The notes below the pieces were generated by a model. The model was not told the DNA's origin and did not search any database. It was given only the letters and a program-made list of their open reading frames with translations. Shown one piece after another: positions 9,875 through 18,353 of a DNA stretch of 57,909 nt (its first letter is position 1; every line of letters starts with the position of its first letter). Position numbers and translations under genes: made by a program. The stretch is from Acidobacteriota bacterium. Lineage in GTDB: Bacteria > Acidobacteriota > UBA6911 > RPQK01 > JAJDTT01. Location of the stretch: assembly GCA_028874215.1 (NCBI GenBank), contig JAPPLF010000070.1:1-57909 (forward strand), given 5' to 3'.

Positions 9875-10002
9875 AACACCGTCACCGCAAGCCGGTTCGC
9901 GAGGCGGCACCGTTTGTCTTCCCGCCGGGGGACGTTTACGATGGACGCAATTCTCGCGAGATCCTCTGATCGCTCATCGTCCGCGTTGCGGAGACGCCCG
10001 AC

Positions 10003-10848
10003 ATGAAACGAATCGTCGTCACCGGCGCCAAGGGGGGCACGGGCAGAAGCATCGTCAAGATCCTGCAGGCGGGCGGCGACGAGGTCGTTCCCGTGGACCT
10101 TCTGCCGCCGGGACCCGCCGATTTTCCCTATGTGCAGTTCGACCTGGTCAAGGACTCGGGACTGAACGAAGTTGTCTCCGGGGCGGACGGATTGATTCAC
10201 ATGGGCAGCGTGCCGTGCGACGCCTTCTGGTCGCGCACCACGGTGTTCGAGAACGTGGTCAACGGCGGTTTCAACGTCCTCCAGGCCTGCGCCAACACCG
10301 GCGTCAAGCGCGTCGTGATCGCCTCCAGCATGGAAGTCTACGGGAGCATGACGACGGTGCGGAAGCTGCCGGTGACCGAATCGTCGCCGTTGCGGGCCGA
10401 CAACATCTACGCCAGCGGGAAGATCCTCCTGGAGCAGGTCGCTGCGGACTTCGCGCGCTGGCACGGCATGTCCATCGCCGCCTTTCGGCTGGGTCGGATC
10501 GTCTATGAGGACTCCTTCGAGGAGCGCTTCAAGGGACATCTGGAGACCCCGGCCCGGGGGACCGACGTGCTCTGGAACTACGTCGACGGCCGCGACGTCG
10601 CCACCGCATGCCGGCTCTGGCTGGAGTCCGACCTCCAGGGATTCCATCCCTTCAACGTGGCGGCGCCCGACATCTACCTGGAGACGCCGGTGCGAGACCT
10701 CATCGCCGAGTATCTCCCGGAGGTCAGCGAGGTCGACGATGTCGTAGCGGGCAACGTCTGCCCCTACATGAGCACAGCCGTACACGAAGCGCTGGGATGG
10801 ACCATCGCCTACGACTGGCGGCGCATTCGCGACGAAGCCGCGGCATGA
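10003..10848 (+). CDS. NAD-dependent epimerase/dehydratase family protein
   Basis: A 281-residue extended short-chain dehydrogenase. The N-terminal glycine motif TGAKGGTG binds NAD(P). The active site carries a Ser-Met-Glu-Val-Tyr segment and the YxxxK pair in IYASGK (near residue 130). Size and motif spacing resemble uronate dehydrogenases and sugar epimerases. Its stop overlaps the next start in an ATGA, so it is translationally coupled to the apionate-lactonase-like gene. This supports a shared sugar-acid pathway. The exact substrate is unassigned. Confidence 0.9.
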   Translation: MKRIVVTGAKGGTGRSIVKILQAGGDEVVPVDLLPPGPADFPYVQFDLVKDSGLNEVVSGADGLIHMGSVPCDAFWSRTTVFENVVNGGFNVLQACANTGVKRVVIASSMEVYGSMTTVRKLPVTESSPLRADNIYASGKILLEQVAADFARWHGMSIAAFRLGRIVYEDSFEERFKGHLETPARGTDVLWNYVDGRDVATACRLWLESDLQGFHPFNVAAPDIYLETPVRDLIAEYLPEVSEVDDVVAGNVCPYMSTAVHEALGWTIAYDWRRIRDEAAA

Positions 10849-12140
10849 AGCGTGAAGACGGAAGGTTCCTGAACGCCGGGCCGGTCCGGACCAAGTTTGC
10901 GGACGGCGAACTCCGGTATCTGCGCGTCAGCGGCCGGGAGGTTCTGCGGCGGGTCTATTTTGCCGTCCGCGATGCGCGCTGGGACACGGTGCCTCCCAAC
11001 TTCGAGGTCGCCGAGTTGGTGAGCGGCGCCGGGGAATTCACGGTCGAGCTCCGGGCGCGTTGCGTCAACGAGATCGCGGATGTCGCCTGGAACGGCCGGA
11101 TCGAGGGGCGGGCCGACGGGTCCATCGCCTTGGAGGTCGAGTGGGAACCGCGCGCCGAATTCGAGTATCCACGTATCGGGATTTGCGTGCTCTACGGCGC
11201 CGAGGCCCTCGCCGGTCGTGACTTCGAGTCGGTACACCCGGACGGCAAGCGGGACCACCAATCGTTTCCCCGCTTCATCTCGCCGTACCAGTTCGCCAAG
11301 GGCTTCACCTCCCTCCAGGTCACGACTCGGGAGCAGGTGGGCTTGACCGTTGCGGTCCCGGGCGCCCAGATGGACATGGAGGATCAACGAAACTACGGGG
11401 ACAGCTCATACAAGGCCTTCGTCGAAGGCGCCGCCCTTCGCCGCCAGCGACTCGATATAGCGGTCGACACGTCGGCAACGCAGGTCTTGAAAGAAGCTCC
11501 GCCGACGCCACCCATCGTCATCGGTGGTCCCGCCGGGGTGCGGCTGCCCCGCCTGACCCGAACGTCCAGGACCAGCGCCGAACACGAGTACACGCACTAC
11601 AACCGCAACCGCGCCGACTATGCCGACGCCAGCAGGATCGAAATCCCGTTCAATCCGGCGGTCCATCTCGACGACGACGACACGCTCATGGAGAACATCC
11701 CCGCCATCCTCGACCAGGCGGCGACGATCCGGTCATTCGCCCCAAATGCCGCCTTGCATGCGGGCCCCGTGCTGTTCGACCCGCCCTATCCGCGCTCCCG
11801 GCGCGACCCGCGCAACGGGACCGCGTTCGCGACCGCGTGGCTGGGCCGGTTCGTGAAGTTCGCCGCCCACGCCGGCATCGTGGAAGCGGCCATCGCCCTG
11901 GCGGACGGCCCCTGGACGGCGCTCCATGAGGAATTGTCTTCACTGGCCGGACGCCGGCTGCTCGAAGCCGGAGCCGATCCGCATGCCGGTGTGGACGTGC
12001 TGGCGGTGGACGGTCACGGCGCCTGGGTCATCAACAACCGGGCGGCAACGCGCCAGGTGACGGTCAGACAGCGCCACGGCGAACAGGAACTGGTCCTGGC
12101 GCCCTATGAAGTGGTTCCGCTTTCTTCGACAGGCGGCTGA
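10845..12140 (+). CDS. D-apionate lactonase-like protein, barrel apparently shortened
   Basis: A 431-residue protein. Residues 1-190 resemble the N-terminal beta-rich domain of D-apionate lactonases (ApnL), including REVLRRVYFAVRD, PRIGICVL and MEDQRNYGDSSYKAF. From about residue 250 it matches the second half of the ApnL barrel (EYTHYNRNR, EIPFNPAVHLDDDDTLMENI, a GPVLFDP strand). From memory of the family, the first half of the barrel should lie between these blocks. Here only some 40-60 residues (proline-rich GVRLPRLTRTSRTS) link them. That would be an in-frame internal deletion, so activity is uncertain. The start ATG overlaps the upstream stop. Assignment rests on recalled family sequence, not on a search. 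Confidence 0.65.
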   Translation: MKREDGRFLNAGPVRTKFADGELRYLRVSGREVLRRVYFAVRDARWDTVPPNFEVAELVSGAGEFTVELRARCVNEIADVAWNGRIEGRADGSIALEVEWEPRAEFEYPRIGICVLYGAEALAGRDFESVHPDGKRDHQSFPRFISPYQFAKGFTSLQVTTREQVGLTVAVPGAQMDMEDQRNYGDSSYKAFVEGAALRRQRLDIAVDTSATQVLKEAPPTPPIVIGGPAGVRLPRLTRTSRTSAEHEYTHYNRNRADYADASRIEIPFNPAVHLDDDDTLMENIPAILDQAATIRSFAPNAALHAGPVLFDPPYPRSRRDPRNGTAFATAWLGRFVKFAAHAGIVEAAIALADGPWTALHEELSSLAGRRLLEAGADPHAGVDVLAVDGHGAWVINNRAATRQVTVRQRHGEQELVLAPYEVVPLSSTGG

Positions 12141-12190
12141 CTCAACCGCCCGCAACGAGGGTCCCGGCGGCGACCGCCGGCGGGCAGGCC

Positions 12191-12952
12191 TTACTCCGGA
12201 TCTTCGTCGCGCGGAACCGGTCGTCTGGCGATCGGGGGAGACATGGGACTGGCCAACGGGACCGCACGGGATCTGGACCAAAGCGATGCCGGCCTTCCTC
12301 CCCGAAATCCTCCGGGGGACCGCGCTATCTTCAGATTCTTGAACGCGGGGTTCTCGCGAATCTTGCGTTGGAAATTCCCCGGATCGAGGCGGGTGCCCCA
12401 GATCGTCTCGTAGACCCTGCGGAGTTCGCTGATGGTGAACCGGGGCCGGCAGAACTTCGTGGCGAGCGCCGTGTACTCCAGTTTGGAGCGCAACCGCTCC
12501 ACGGCGTCCGCGAGGATCCGGTCGTGGTCGAAGGCCAGGCGGATGCCCCCGCGCTCGATCTTCGCCAGAGGCACCAAGTCCGAGTAGGCGGCGTCACCCC
12601 CTCCCCGCGGCTGCCGGAGTTCGGCGCACGCGGCCCAATACGCCACCGTGATCACCCGCATGCGCGGATCGCGGCCAGGCGCTCCATAACTCCCGAGTTG
12701 CTCCAGGTAGGACCCACCGACGGAAACGTTCGTCTCCTCTCTTAGTTCCCGGAAGGCGGCGGTCATCAGATCCTCATCCGGCAGCACGAAGCCCCCCGGA
12801 AGCGCCCAGGCCCCCAGGAACGGTTCCTGGCCCCGTTGGACCAGCAATACGTGGAGTTCGCCGTCCCGGATCGTGAACACCACCACATCCACGCTGACGG
12901 CCACGCGGGGGAAGCCGTCGGGATCGTACGGAGGGGAGTTGCCCGGCCGCAT
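12191..12952 (-). CDS. NrtR-type Nudix transcriptional regulator
   Basis: A 253-residue protein with an N-terminal Nudix domain (about 14-150) and a C-terminal winged-helix domain of the NrtR type (about 155-220; FTISELRRVYETIWG). Family members repress NAD metabolism or sugar genes and respond to ADP-ribose. The Nudix box is intact here: GGFVLPDED followed by FRELREETNV keeps the REUXEE core, so ADP-ribose hydrolysis in addition to binding is possible. The last 30 residues are low-complexity and basic. It is divergent to an ARPP-1 gene, with a perfect palindrome in the shared promoter region that is the obvious operator. Confidence 0.88.
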   Translation of the reverse strand: MRPGNSPPYDPDGFPRVAVSVDVVVFTIRDGELHVLLVQRGQEPFLGAWALPGGFVLPDEDLMTAAFRELREETNVSVGGSYLEQLGSYGAPGRDPRMRVITVAYWAACAELRQPRGGGDAAYSDLVPLAKIERGGIRLAFDHDRILADAVERLRSKLEYTALATKFCRPRFTISELRRVYETIWGTRLDPGNFQRKIRENPAFKNLKIARSPGGFRGGRPASLWSRSRAVPLASPMSPPIARRPVPRDEDPE

Positions 12953-12976
12953 TTCGAAAAAGATTGTATCCAGTTC

Positions 12977-13012
12977 TTGACAAATCTACAATATCTGATA
13001 TTGTATTTGTCA
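12977..13012 (+). promoter_or_regulatory. Promoter with overlapping NrtR-like operator
   Basis: TTGACA at 12977-12982 and TATTGT at 12999-13004 are separated by 16 bp, a good sigma-70-type promoter for the ARPP-1 gene. A perfect 19-bp palindrome, TACAATATC-T-GATATTGTA (12987-13005), covers the spacer and -10 box. A second inverted pair lies outside it: TGACAAAT at 12978-12985 and ATTTGTCA at 13005-13012. Position between an NrtR-family gene and its divergent neighbour makes this the likely operator controlling both. Confidence 0.75.
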
Positions 13013-13051
13013 CAATTACAATTTGGACCGGATCTCGAGGAGAGCACCATT

Positions 13052-13957
13052 ATGATTCCAAACCTTTCCACCGCCGCGATCGGCGCACCCATCACCCGGC
13101 TCGGCGTTTCGTTCTTCCCCATCTATCTGCTGGAGAATGAATTGCCGGAGATCAGAACGGGACCCTCCTCGGAACTGGTCGTCCGGGAGCTGGACGACGC
13201 GGCGGTGGGATCGTTGTTGGCAGTCAACCCGACCGACACGCCGGTCCTGATCGTGGAGGGAGGGCACTTCCTGGGAGGCAAACAGAACCGTGCCGTCAAC
13301 ATCACCGCGCTGGTGCCCCCCAGGACCGAGCTGCCGGTCCCGGTGTCATGCCTGGAGGAGGGGCGGTGGGGACGCCGCCGGTCCTACCAACGCGATGTCC
13401 ACCACGCTTCGCCGCGAGTCCGCAGAAGGAGTCAGGAGGGCGTTCACTCGTCCATGGAGCAGGGCCGATCTCGCCGCGGAGATCAAGGCGCGGTCTGGAA
13501 CGAGGTCCATCGCGAGATGCGATTTCACCGAGCGCCCTCTGCCACGGCGGCCGCCTCCGAAAGCAACCGGCGGGTCTATCGCCGCGACCCGAGCCGCGCT
13601 GAGGCCGCCCAAGAGTTGGCGGATCTTGGGCCGCTTCCTGGTCAATGCGGGATCGCCGTCTCCCATGGCCATTGGGTGACGGCCGTCGAACTCTTCGGTT
13701 CTCGGCCTCTACTGGCGGAGCACTGGGGAGCCCTTATCCGTTCGCACCTGCTGGAACTTCCCCCCGAACCCCGATCCCCGTCGGTCGAACGAGCGCTGTG
13801 GGTGGTCCGGCGTTTCAGCGCCATGGAATCGCAGGATGCCCCCGGCGTCGGGCTGGGAACGGAGCTGCGCGTCCGCGACGAGAAAAGAATCGGCCAAGCG
13901 TTGACGCTCGACGGAAGGTTGGTCCACGGCAGCTTCTGGATGAGGAACGGCCGGTAG
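13052..13957 (+). CDS. ARPP-1 domain-containing protein
   Basis: A 301-residue cytoplasmic protein matching the ARPP-1 family (ADP-ribosylglycohydrolase and rhodanese-phosphatase associated). Recognised blocks are VLIVEGGHFLGGKQNR, LVPPRTELPVPVSCLEEGRW, RRDQGAVWNEV-like GDQGAVWNEV, GPLPGQCGIAVSHGHWVTA, and ELFGSRPLLAEHWGALIRSHLLE. The family is predicted, not shown, to act in ADP-ribose/NAD-linked processing. Start ATG follows GAGGAGAG and a strong promoter. Divergent pairing with an ADP-ribose-responsive NrtR-type regulator fits that prediction. The stop codon coincides with the edge of an interspersed palindrome (GTAGGAG flank). Confidence 0.8.
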   Translation: MIPNLSTAAIGAPITRLGVSFFPIYLLENELPEIRTGPSSELVVRELDDAAVGSLLAVNPTDTPVLIVEGGHFLGGKQNRAVNITALVPPRTELPVPVSCLEEGRWGRRRSYQRDVHHASPRVRRRSQEGVHSSMEQGRSRRGDQGAVWNEVHREMRFHRAPSATAAASESNRRVYRRDPSRAEAAQELADLGPLPGQCGIAVSHGHWVTAVELFGSRPLLAEHWGALIRSHLLELPPEPRSPSVERALWVVRRFSAMESQDAPGVGLGTELRVRDEKRIGQALTLDGRLVHGSFWMRNGR

Positions 13958-13961
13958 GAGT

Positions 13962-13979
13962 GGGGACATTCCTGTCCCC
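13962..13979. repeat. Interspersed palindrome, TTCC-centre family
   Basis: GGGGACA-TTCC-TGTCCCC, perfect 7-bp arms, preceded by the GTAGGAG flank that overlaps the ARPP-1 stop. It is a reference copy of the family, and could act as a hairpin at the 3' end of that transcript. Confidence 0.8.
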
Positions 13980-14017
13980 CACTTTCCCAAAACGAGGAAG
14001 AAACTGAAGGAGGAAAT

Positions 14018-14665
14018 ATGAACCACGCAATCGTAACGCTTGACGAGACCGGGTCCATGAGCGGTCAGGAACAGAGGGTCGTGACGTCTCTGAACGAGTA
14101 CGTGAACCAACTGCCCAAGAAGACTCTACTCACAGTGTTCAAGTTCGACAGCGAACGCTGGACCGAGTTTTTCCACGGATCGGTCGAGAAGTGGAAGCCA
14201 ATGAAAGAGAAGGACTACCGCCCTGGAGCGATGACGCCCTTGTACGACGCCATCGGCAAGTCGATCGCCCACGCCGAGTCTGTCGCTTCCAACGGCGACA
14301 GGGTCATGGTCATGATTGACACGGACGGCTACGAGAACGCTTCGCGTGAGTACACACACGAAAGCTGCCTTGCCCTGGTCTCCCGGAAAAAGAAGGCCGG
14401 GTGGGAATTCTTGTTCATGTCGGCCGGTGTTGACCAAAAACAGGCGGACACCCTTGGAGTGGCCGGCAGATCGCTTGGAATGCGGGTCAACTCCGCCTCG
14501 TACGCCAAGCGCTCCTTGAACTACTCCAGGGCCTCGGTTCAGACGAGAACCTACTTTCGCCAGCCGGATCAGGACAGGCCCAAGAAAGAGAAGAAGGTAG
14601 GGGAGGACTCTCCCTTCTTCTCGACGTCTGAGACCAGGACCGCTCAGCAAGGGAGTCCGGGATAA
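14018..14665 (+). CDS. VWA domain-containing protein
   Basis: A 215-residue von Willebrand factor A protein without signal peptide or membrane segment. The MIDAS metal site is visible as D-E-T-G-S-M-S (residues 8-14), the Thr in GAMTPLYDA (about 69) and the Asp pair in MIDTDGYEN (about 97-99). Compact cytoplasmic VWA proteins of this type are often found in phages and mobile DNA. The tail from about 180 is charged and disordered (RPKKEKK). A strong AAGGAGG site precedes the ATG. Its role and binding partner are unknown. Confidence 0.85.
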   Translation: MNHAIVTLDETGSMSGQEQRVVTSLNEYVNQLPKKTLLTVFKFDSERWTEFFHGSVEKWKPMKEKDYRPGAMTPLYDAIGKSIAHAESVASNGDRVMVMIDTDGYENASREYTHESCLALVSRKKKAGWEFLFMSAGVDQKQADTLGVAGRSLGMRVNSASYAKRSLNYSRASVQTRTYFRQPDQDRPKKEKKVGEDSPFFSTSETRTAQQGSPG

Positions 14666-14822
14666 AACCACGTCGATGGCTTGCAGGGGTCGAATCCCCC
14701 TGGAAAAAGGGGAAGGTCCGAATCGGATCCGCTTCGAGCGGTCCTCAGGAGTATCGTAGAATCACGACTTGAGTTCCGGGGCATCGTTCTATTGACCTTC
14801 CAGAACACGGGGGGCCGAACTT

Positions 14823-15806
14823 ATGGAATACGTGAACTTCGGCAAGGCCGGCATCAAGGTCAGCCGATTGGCCTTGGGCCTGGGATTCCGGGGCCAGGCG
14901 GACGAGGCAGAGGCGCAACGGAACATCGAACACGCCATCGACCAGGGCATCAATCTGATCGATTGCGCAAATGTCTACGGCCCCTTGGACCGGCGCGAGA
15001 GCGCGGGCCGTTCAGAGGTCATCCTGGGCAAAGCGCTCAAGGGAAAACGGGACGCCGTCGTCATCACCTCGAAGGTGGCCTCTTCCACCGGCGATGGACC
15101 GAACGACCGGGGACTGTCCCGGGTCCACATCATCCGTGAGGTCGAGCGTTCCCTGACCCGTCTGAACACGGACTATATCGACGTTTATCTGGCACACGTC
15201 TTCGATGAATCCACTCCTCTCGAGGAAACGGTTCGGGCCTTCGACGACTTGGTGCGTTCCGGCAAGGTGCGCTACGCAGGCTGCTGCAACTTCACCGCCT
15301 GGCAGGTCTGCAAGGCCTTGTGGATTGCCGAGCGAATCAGCGCGGCGCCCTTCATTTGCGTCCAGAATCCGTACCACCTGCTGAACCGGGATCTGGAGCG
15401 GGAGATGTTCGGACTGGTCAGGGACCAGGGGTTGGGCGTCATGGTCTACAGTCCGCTGGCCATCGGCCTCCTCAGCGGAATTTATTCGCCGGACCGTCCT
15501 CCTCCTTCCGAGTCCCTCTGGGCGACGGCGGGGTACCGGGAAAGGTTTTCCGCGGTCATGCAGGGACCTTCCGGCGAGGTCGTTTCGACCGTCATCGAAC
15601 TCGCGAAAGAACTGGGCAGGACGCCGGCGCAACTGGCCATCGCCTGGGTGCTGTCACACTCCGAAGTGACCGTGACCATCACCGGCGGAGACACGATCGA
15701 CCATCTGGACGACAGCCTGGGTTCGGTCGGCTGGACGCTGGACGACTCGGTGCGGCAGAAGCTGGACGTCGTGTCGGCACCGGATGCGAATTGCTGGCTC
15801 GGCTAA
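14823..15806 (+). CDS. Aldo/keto reductase
   Basis: A 327-residue NAD(P)H-dependent oxidoreductase of the AKR barrel superfamily. The catalytic tetrad is Asp47 and Tyr52 (IDCANVYG), Lys84 (ITSKV) and His125 (VYLAHVFD). C-terminal cofactor residues lie in the VTVTITGG region. It probably reduces a sugar or other small carbonyl compound. The nearest same-strand gene upstream is the VWA gene 157 bp away. The gene stands alone, and the IS21 remnant begins 70 bp downstream. Confidence 0.92.
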   Translation: MEYVNFGKAGIKVSRLALGLGFRGQADEAEAQRNIEHAIDQGINLIDCANVYGPLDRRESAGRSEVILGKALKGKRDAVVITSKVASSTGDGPNDRGLSRVHIIREVERSLTRLNTDYIDVYLAHVFDESTPLEETVRAFDDLVRSGKVRYAGCCNFTAWQVCKALWIAERISAAPFICVQNPYHLLNRDLEREMFGLVRDQGLGVMVYSPLAIGLLSGIYSPDRPPPSESLWATAGYRERFSAVMQGPSGEVVSTVIELAKELGRTPAQLAIAWVLSHSEVTVTITGGDTIDHLDDSLGSVGWTLDDSVRQKLDVVSAPDANCWLG

Positions 15807-15876
15807 GCCATCAGAAAGATGGTCTTCAGACCTGTCCCATCTCGGCGGGCCCTGAAATCGTAGACGACATATCGAA

Positions 15877-16023
15877 TCATCGAATAATGACCTCAACACG
15901 TTGTTCAACAGGCCTGCGAATCGTCACCCGGTGATGTCCCGTTTCCCGTTGAATCTGGCGGATACTCTTGCCGTAGACTCGGTGGGCCGTTCTGATAAGC
16001 TCGTACTGATCCATCCCAATCAA
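15877..16023 (-). pseudogene. istA: IS21-family IstA transposase, N-terminal fragment
   Basis: Minus-strand translation gives about 48 residues starting MIGMDQYELIRTAHRVYGKS (TTG start at 16023 after GGAGG) and continuing RQIQRETGHHRVTIRR before a stop at 15877. This is the helix-turn-helix N-terminus of IstA. The remaining transposase (integrase core) and IstB are absent, so it is a relic. The adjacent terminal repeats at 16088-16136 belong to the same element. Confidence 0.78.
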
Positions 16024-16087
16024 CTTCCGACCTCCGTTCTGGCTGTTTGTTGTTCACCAAAAGCCTAGAACCAAGGTCTGATTGGGG

Positions 16088-16136
16088 TGGGTCACTATTA
16101 CTTGATCACCGCCATCCTCAGTGGGTCACTTTTACG
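16088..16136. mobile_element. IS21-type terminal repeats
   Basis: Two direct repeats, TGGGTCACTATTAC at 16088-16101 and TGGGTCACTTTTAC at 16122-16135, lie upstream of the IstA relic. Multiple short repeats at each end are typical of IS21 elements. Together with the fragment they mark one end of a deleted insertion; the other end is not seen. Confidence 0.65.
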
Positions 16137-16390
16137 TTAGCGATATCATCAGACTGAAATCCCAGTGACAACCATAGGATAACTCGTTGCATTCGTGGGT
16201 ATTAAGTGGATTGTTCGGGGGTGAATGCACAAAATCCGGGGCAAAAATCCGCATCAACAAGAATCTCACCCTATACCTTCGATGGTAAGTTGGCAGAATT
16301 GACGAGCGCAAAGCACCAACCGCCAGGATGGCGACCTGGAGACATCATCTTGTATTCACCGCGTATTACGTTTATCGTAATAGAGTTGGC
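16137..16390. other. Region upstream of higBA
   Basis: AT-richer than its surroundings. A 62-codon plus-strand frame (16206-16394) has no recognisable domain and I do not support it. The toxin-antitoxin promoter should lie here. Confidence 0.4.
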
Positions 16391-16675
16391 ATGATTCGCT
16401 CCTTCGCCAACAAACGCACCGCAAACGTCTTCAACGGCGTGAGAGAGCGATCTCTCCCAGCCGTACTTGTAAAACGGGCGGCGAGCAAATTGGATCGGAT
16501 CAACTATGCAGCACGCGTCAGTGACCTCCGGGTGCCTCCGGGAAACCGGCTTGAGCGGCTACGGGGCGATCGTGATGGACAATTCAGTATTCGCGTCTCG
16601 CGCGGATGGCGGATCTGTTTTGTCTGGAAGGATGGAGACGCATATGAGGTGCAATTGACCCACCACTACGATTGA
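16391..16675 (+). CDS. higB: HigB-type toxin (RelE superfamily)
   Basis: A 94-residue ribosome-dependent mRNA interferase of the HigB family. It shows the family pattern: N-terminal IRSFANKRT, a central RLERLRGDRDGQFSIRVSRGWRICFVW core carrying the basic catalytic residues, and a C-terminal VQLTHHYD. The toxin precedes its antitoxin by 16 bp, the standard hig order. It lies just beyond an IS21 relic, fitting the mobile nature of such modules. Confidence 0.93.
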   Translation: MIRSFANKRTANVFNGVRERSLPAVLVKRAASKLDRINYAARVSDLRVPPGNRLERLRGDRDGQFSIRVSRGWRICFVWKDGDAYEVQLTHHYD

Positions 16676-16691
16676 GGAAGGGAGCAAGAGA

Positions 16692-17009
16692 ATGGTTCAT
16701 GTACCAACGAACCGTATCGCCACGCATCCCGGTGCCCTGCTGGTTGAGCAGATCAGGGAGATGGGGCTGAGCGTCAACGGCGTCGCCCAGGACATCGGCC
16801 TTCCCGCAACGCGTCTTCATGAGATCGTTCACGAGCGGCGCGGCGTGACCGCGGAGACGGCCATCGCGCTGGGAGCGTACTTCGGACAGACCCCCGAGTT
16901 CTGGATGAATGCACAGGCGGCATATGAATTGTCGAAGGAAATGGTCGAGAACGGCGAGGAGATCCGCTCACGGATCCGCCGTTATGCCGAAACCCGCGCA
17001 ACTCTTTGA
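16692..17009 (+). CDS. higA: HigA-type antitoxin
   Basis: A 105-residue XRE-family antitoxin. It opens with HPGALLVEQIREMGLSVNGVAQ, has the helix-turn-helix ATRLHEIVHERRGVTAETAIAL at about 37-58 and the family signature FGQTPEFWMNAQAAYEL. It should neutralise HigB and repress the operon. GAAGGGAG precedes the ATG. Confidence 0.93.
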   Translation: MVHVPTNRIATHPGALLVEQIREMGLSVNGVAQDIGLPATRLHEIVHERRGVTAETAIALGAYFGQTPEFWMNAQAAYELSKEMVENGEEIRSRIRRYAETRATL

Positions 17010-17102
17010 ATCGGACCCGTGTTCGGCCGGAAGCCAGATCGCATGGAGCTGGATTCTTTCCCGGATTCGTCGTCCCGGCCTATGTTTGGTTGGCTGGAAT
17101 AT

Positions 17103-18281
17103 CTAAACCAAGGGCGAAGACCCGTCCTTGAGGACGAAGGGGTTAACACCCAATGGCCGATGGGGACGGTTCTTGATCATCTCCATGTCCAGTTCCACTC
17201 CCAGACCAGGACGTTTTCCGAGTTCGTCCAGGTCGACGTAGCCTCGGACGATGGGGACCGCGACCTTCTGGACATCCTCGAACCACGGACGCAGCCGGCA
17301 GTGCTCCAGCAGGGTGAAGTTGGGCATGGCGGCGGCGGCGTGGGCGGCGGCGGCGAGGGCCACCGGTCCATAGGGATTGTGGGGAGCGATCAGGATCCCG
17401 TAGACCTCCGCGTAGTGGGCGATTTTCATGAGCTCGCTGATCCCGCCCGTGTGGCAGATGTCCGCCTGGCAGACGTCGATGGCCTGGCTCTCGAACCACT
17501 CCCGGAACGCCCATCGCGTGAAGAGCCGTTCGCCGACGGCGATCTTCACGTCGGGATAGGCGCGTTTCAACTGGAGAGTGGGATTGACGGTGTCCTGGTT
17601 GGTCGGTTCCTCGACGAAGTAGATGTCGACTTCCCTCAGACCCTCGATCAGGCGGGCCGCCGCGGTCGGTGAATAGACGCCGGCGGCGTCACACATGAGC
17701 GCCACGTCCGGTCCCACGGCATCCCTCATGCGACGATAGTCGTCGACGGCTCTGTTGACCTGCTCGATTTCATCGAACGGCTGGGTCAATGCGCCAAAAC
17801 CGGATTTGAAGGCGTCGAAGCCTTCTTCTTCGACGGCTTGGAGGATGTCTTCCTCCAATGAGGCTTCGCCCTCGGCAAAGACGTCGCGCACCCGGGCGTA
17901 GAGACGGACCCGGTCCCGCACTCGGCCTCCCAGGAGTTCGAATACGGGCAGGCCGGCTGCTTTGCCCTTGAGATCCCACAGGGCCTGATCGATCCCGCTC
18001 ATGGCGCTGGTGTGAACGACGCCCATCCGCCACCAGAAATGGCGGAAACCCAGGGTCCAGATGCGTCCGATTTCCAGGGGGTTCATTCCCAGGAGGCGAG
18101 GTTTGAGCTCCGTCTCGATCTGGGCCTTGACCGCAAGCTCGGTGTACTCGGTGGTTGCCTCGCCGATGCCGGTGAGGCCCTCGTCAGTGCGAATCTCGAC
18201 GAAGATCCAGTTCCGGCGTGGAGTGTGTCCGTCCGGATCGGGGATTTCCATCACGTGCGCAATGATGTCCGTGATCTTCAT
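17103..18281 (-). CDS. Galactonate/mannonate dehydratase-like enolase superfamily enzyme
   Basis: A 392-residue mandelate-racemase-type enzyme. N-terminal cap: MKITDIIAHVMEIPDPDG, TDEGLTGIGEAT. Barrel features: a Lys in FKSGFG, metal ligands Asp in MCDAAG, Glu in FVEEPTNQD, Glu in VGERLF, and the HNPYGPV loop seen in galactonate- and related acid-sugar dehydratases. The start at 18281 has AAGGA upstream; an upstream 24-codon extension looks unnatural. It lies 72 bp downstream of the first paralogous glycosidase-like gene and ends the probable operon. Dehydration of an aldonic or uronic acid released by the operon is the natural inference. Confidence 0.9.
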   Translation of the reverse strand: MKITDIIAHVMEIPDPDGHTPRRNWIFVEIRTDEGLTGIGEATTEYTELAVKAQIETELKPRLLGMNPLEIGRIWTLGFRHFWWRMGVVHTSAMSGIDQALWDLKGKAAGLPVFELLGGRVRDRVRLYARVRDVFAEGEASLEEDILQAVEEEGFDAFKSGFGALTQPFDEIEQVNRAVDDYRRMRDAVGPDVALMCDAAGVYSPTAAARLIEGLREVDIYFVEEPTNQDTVNPTLQLKRAYPDVKIAVGERLFTRWAFREWFESQAIDVCQADICHTGGISELMKIAHYAEVYGILIAPHNPYGPVALAAAAHAAAAMPNFTLLEHCRLRPWFEDVQKVAVPIVRGYVDLDELGKRPGLGVELDMEMIKNRPHRPLGVNPFVLKDGSSPLV

Positions 18282-18353
18282 TTGGAGTTTTCCTTGGCAG
18301 AATGGTGGGACCTCATGCCGGTCCTCGCAGGGACTTGGGGGGAGAGAGTGCAA

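Noticed and set aside
8846-9910. 354-codon minus-strand frame
   Set aside because: Antisense to the creatininase-family gene, which has clear metal-binding motifs.
14688-14710. GGGG-TCGAATC-CCCC resembling a tRNA T-arm
   Set aside because: No acceptor, anticodon or D-arm and no CCA follow; it is an isolated hairpin.
16206-16394. 62-codon frame before higB
   Set aside because: No domain, weak start context, and it lies in the probable toxin-antitoxin promoter region.
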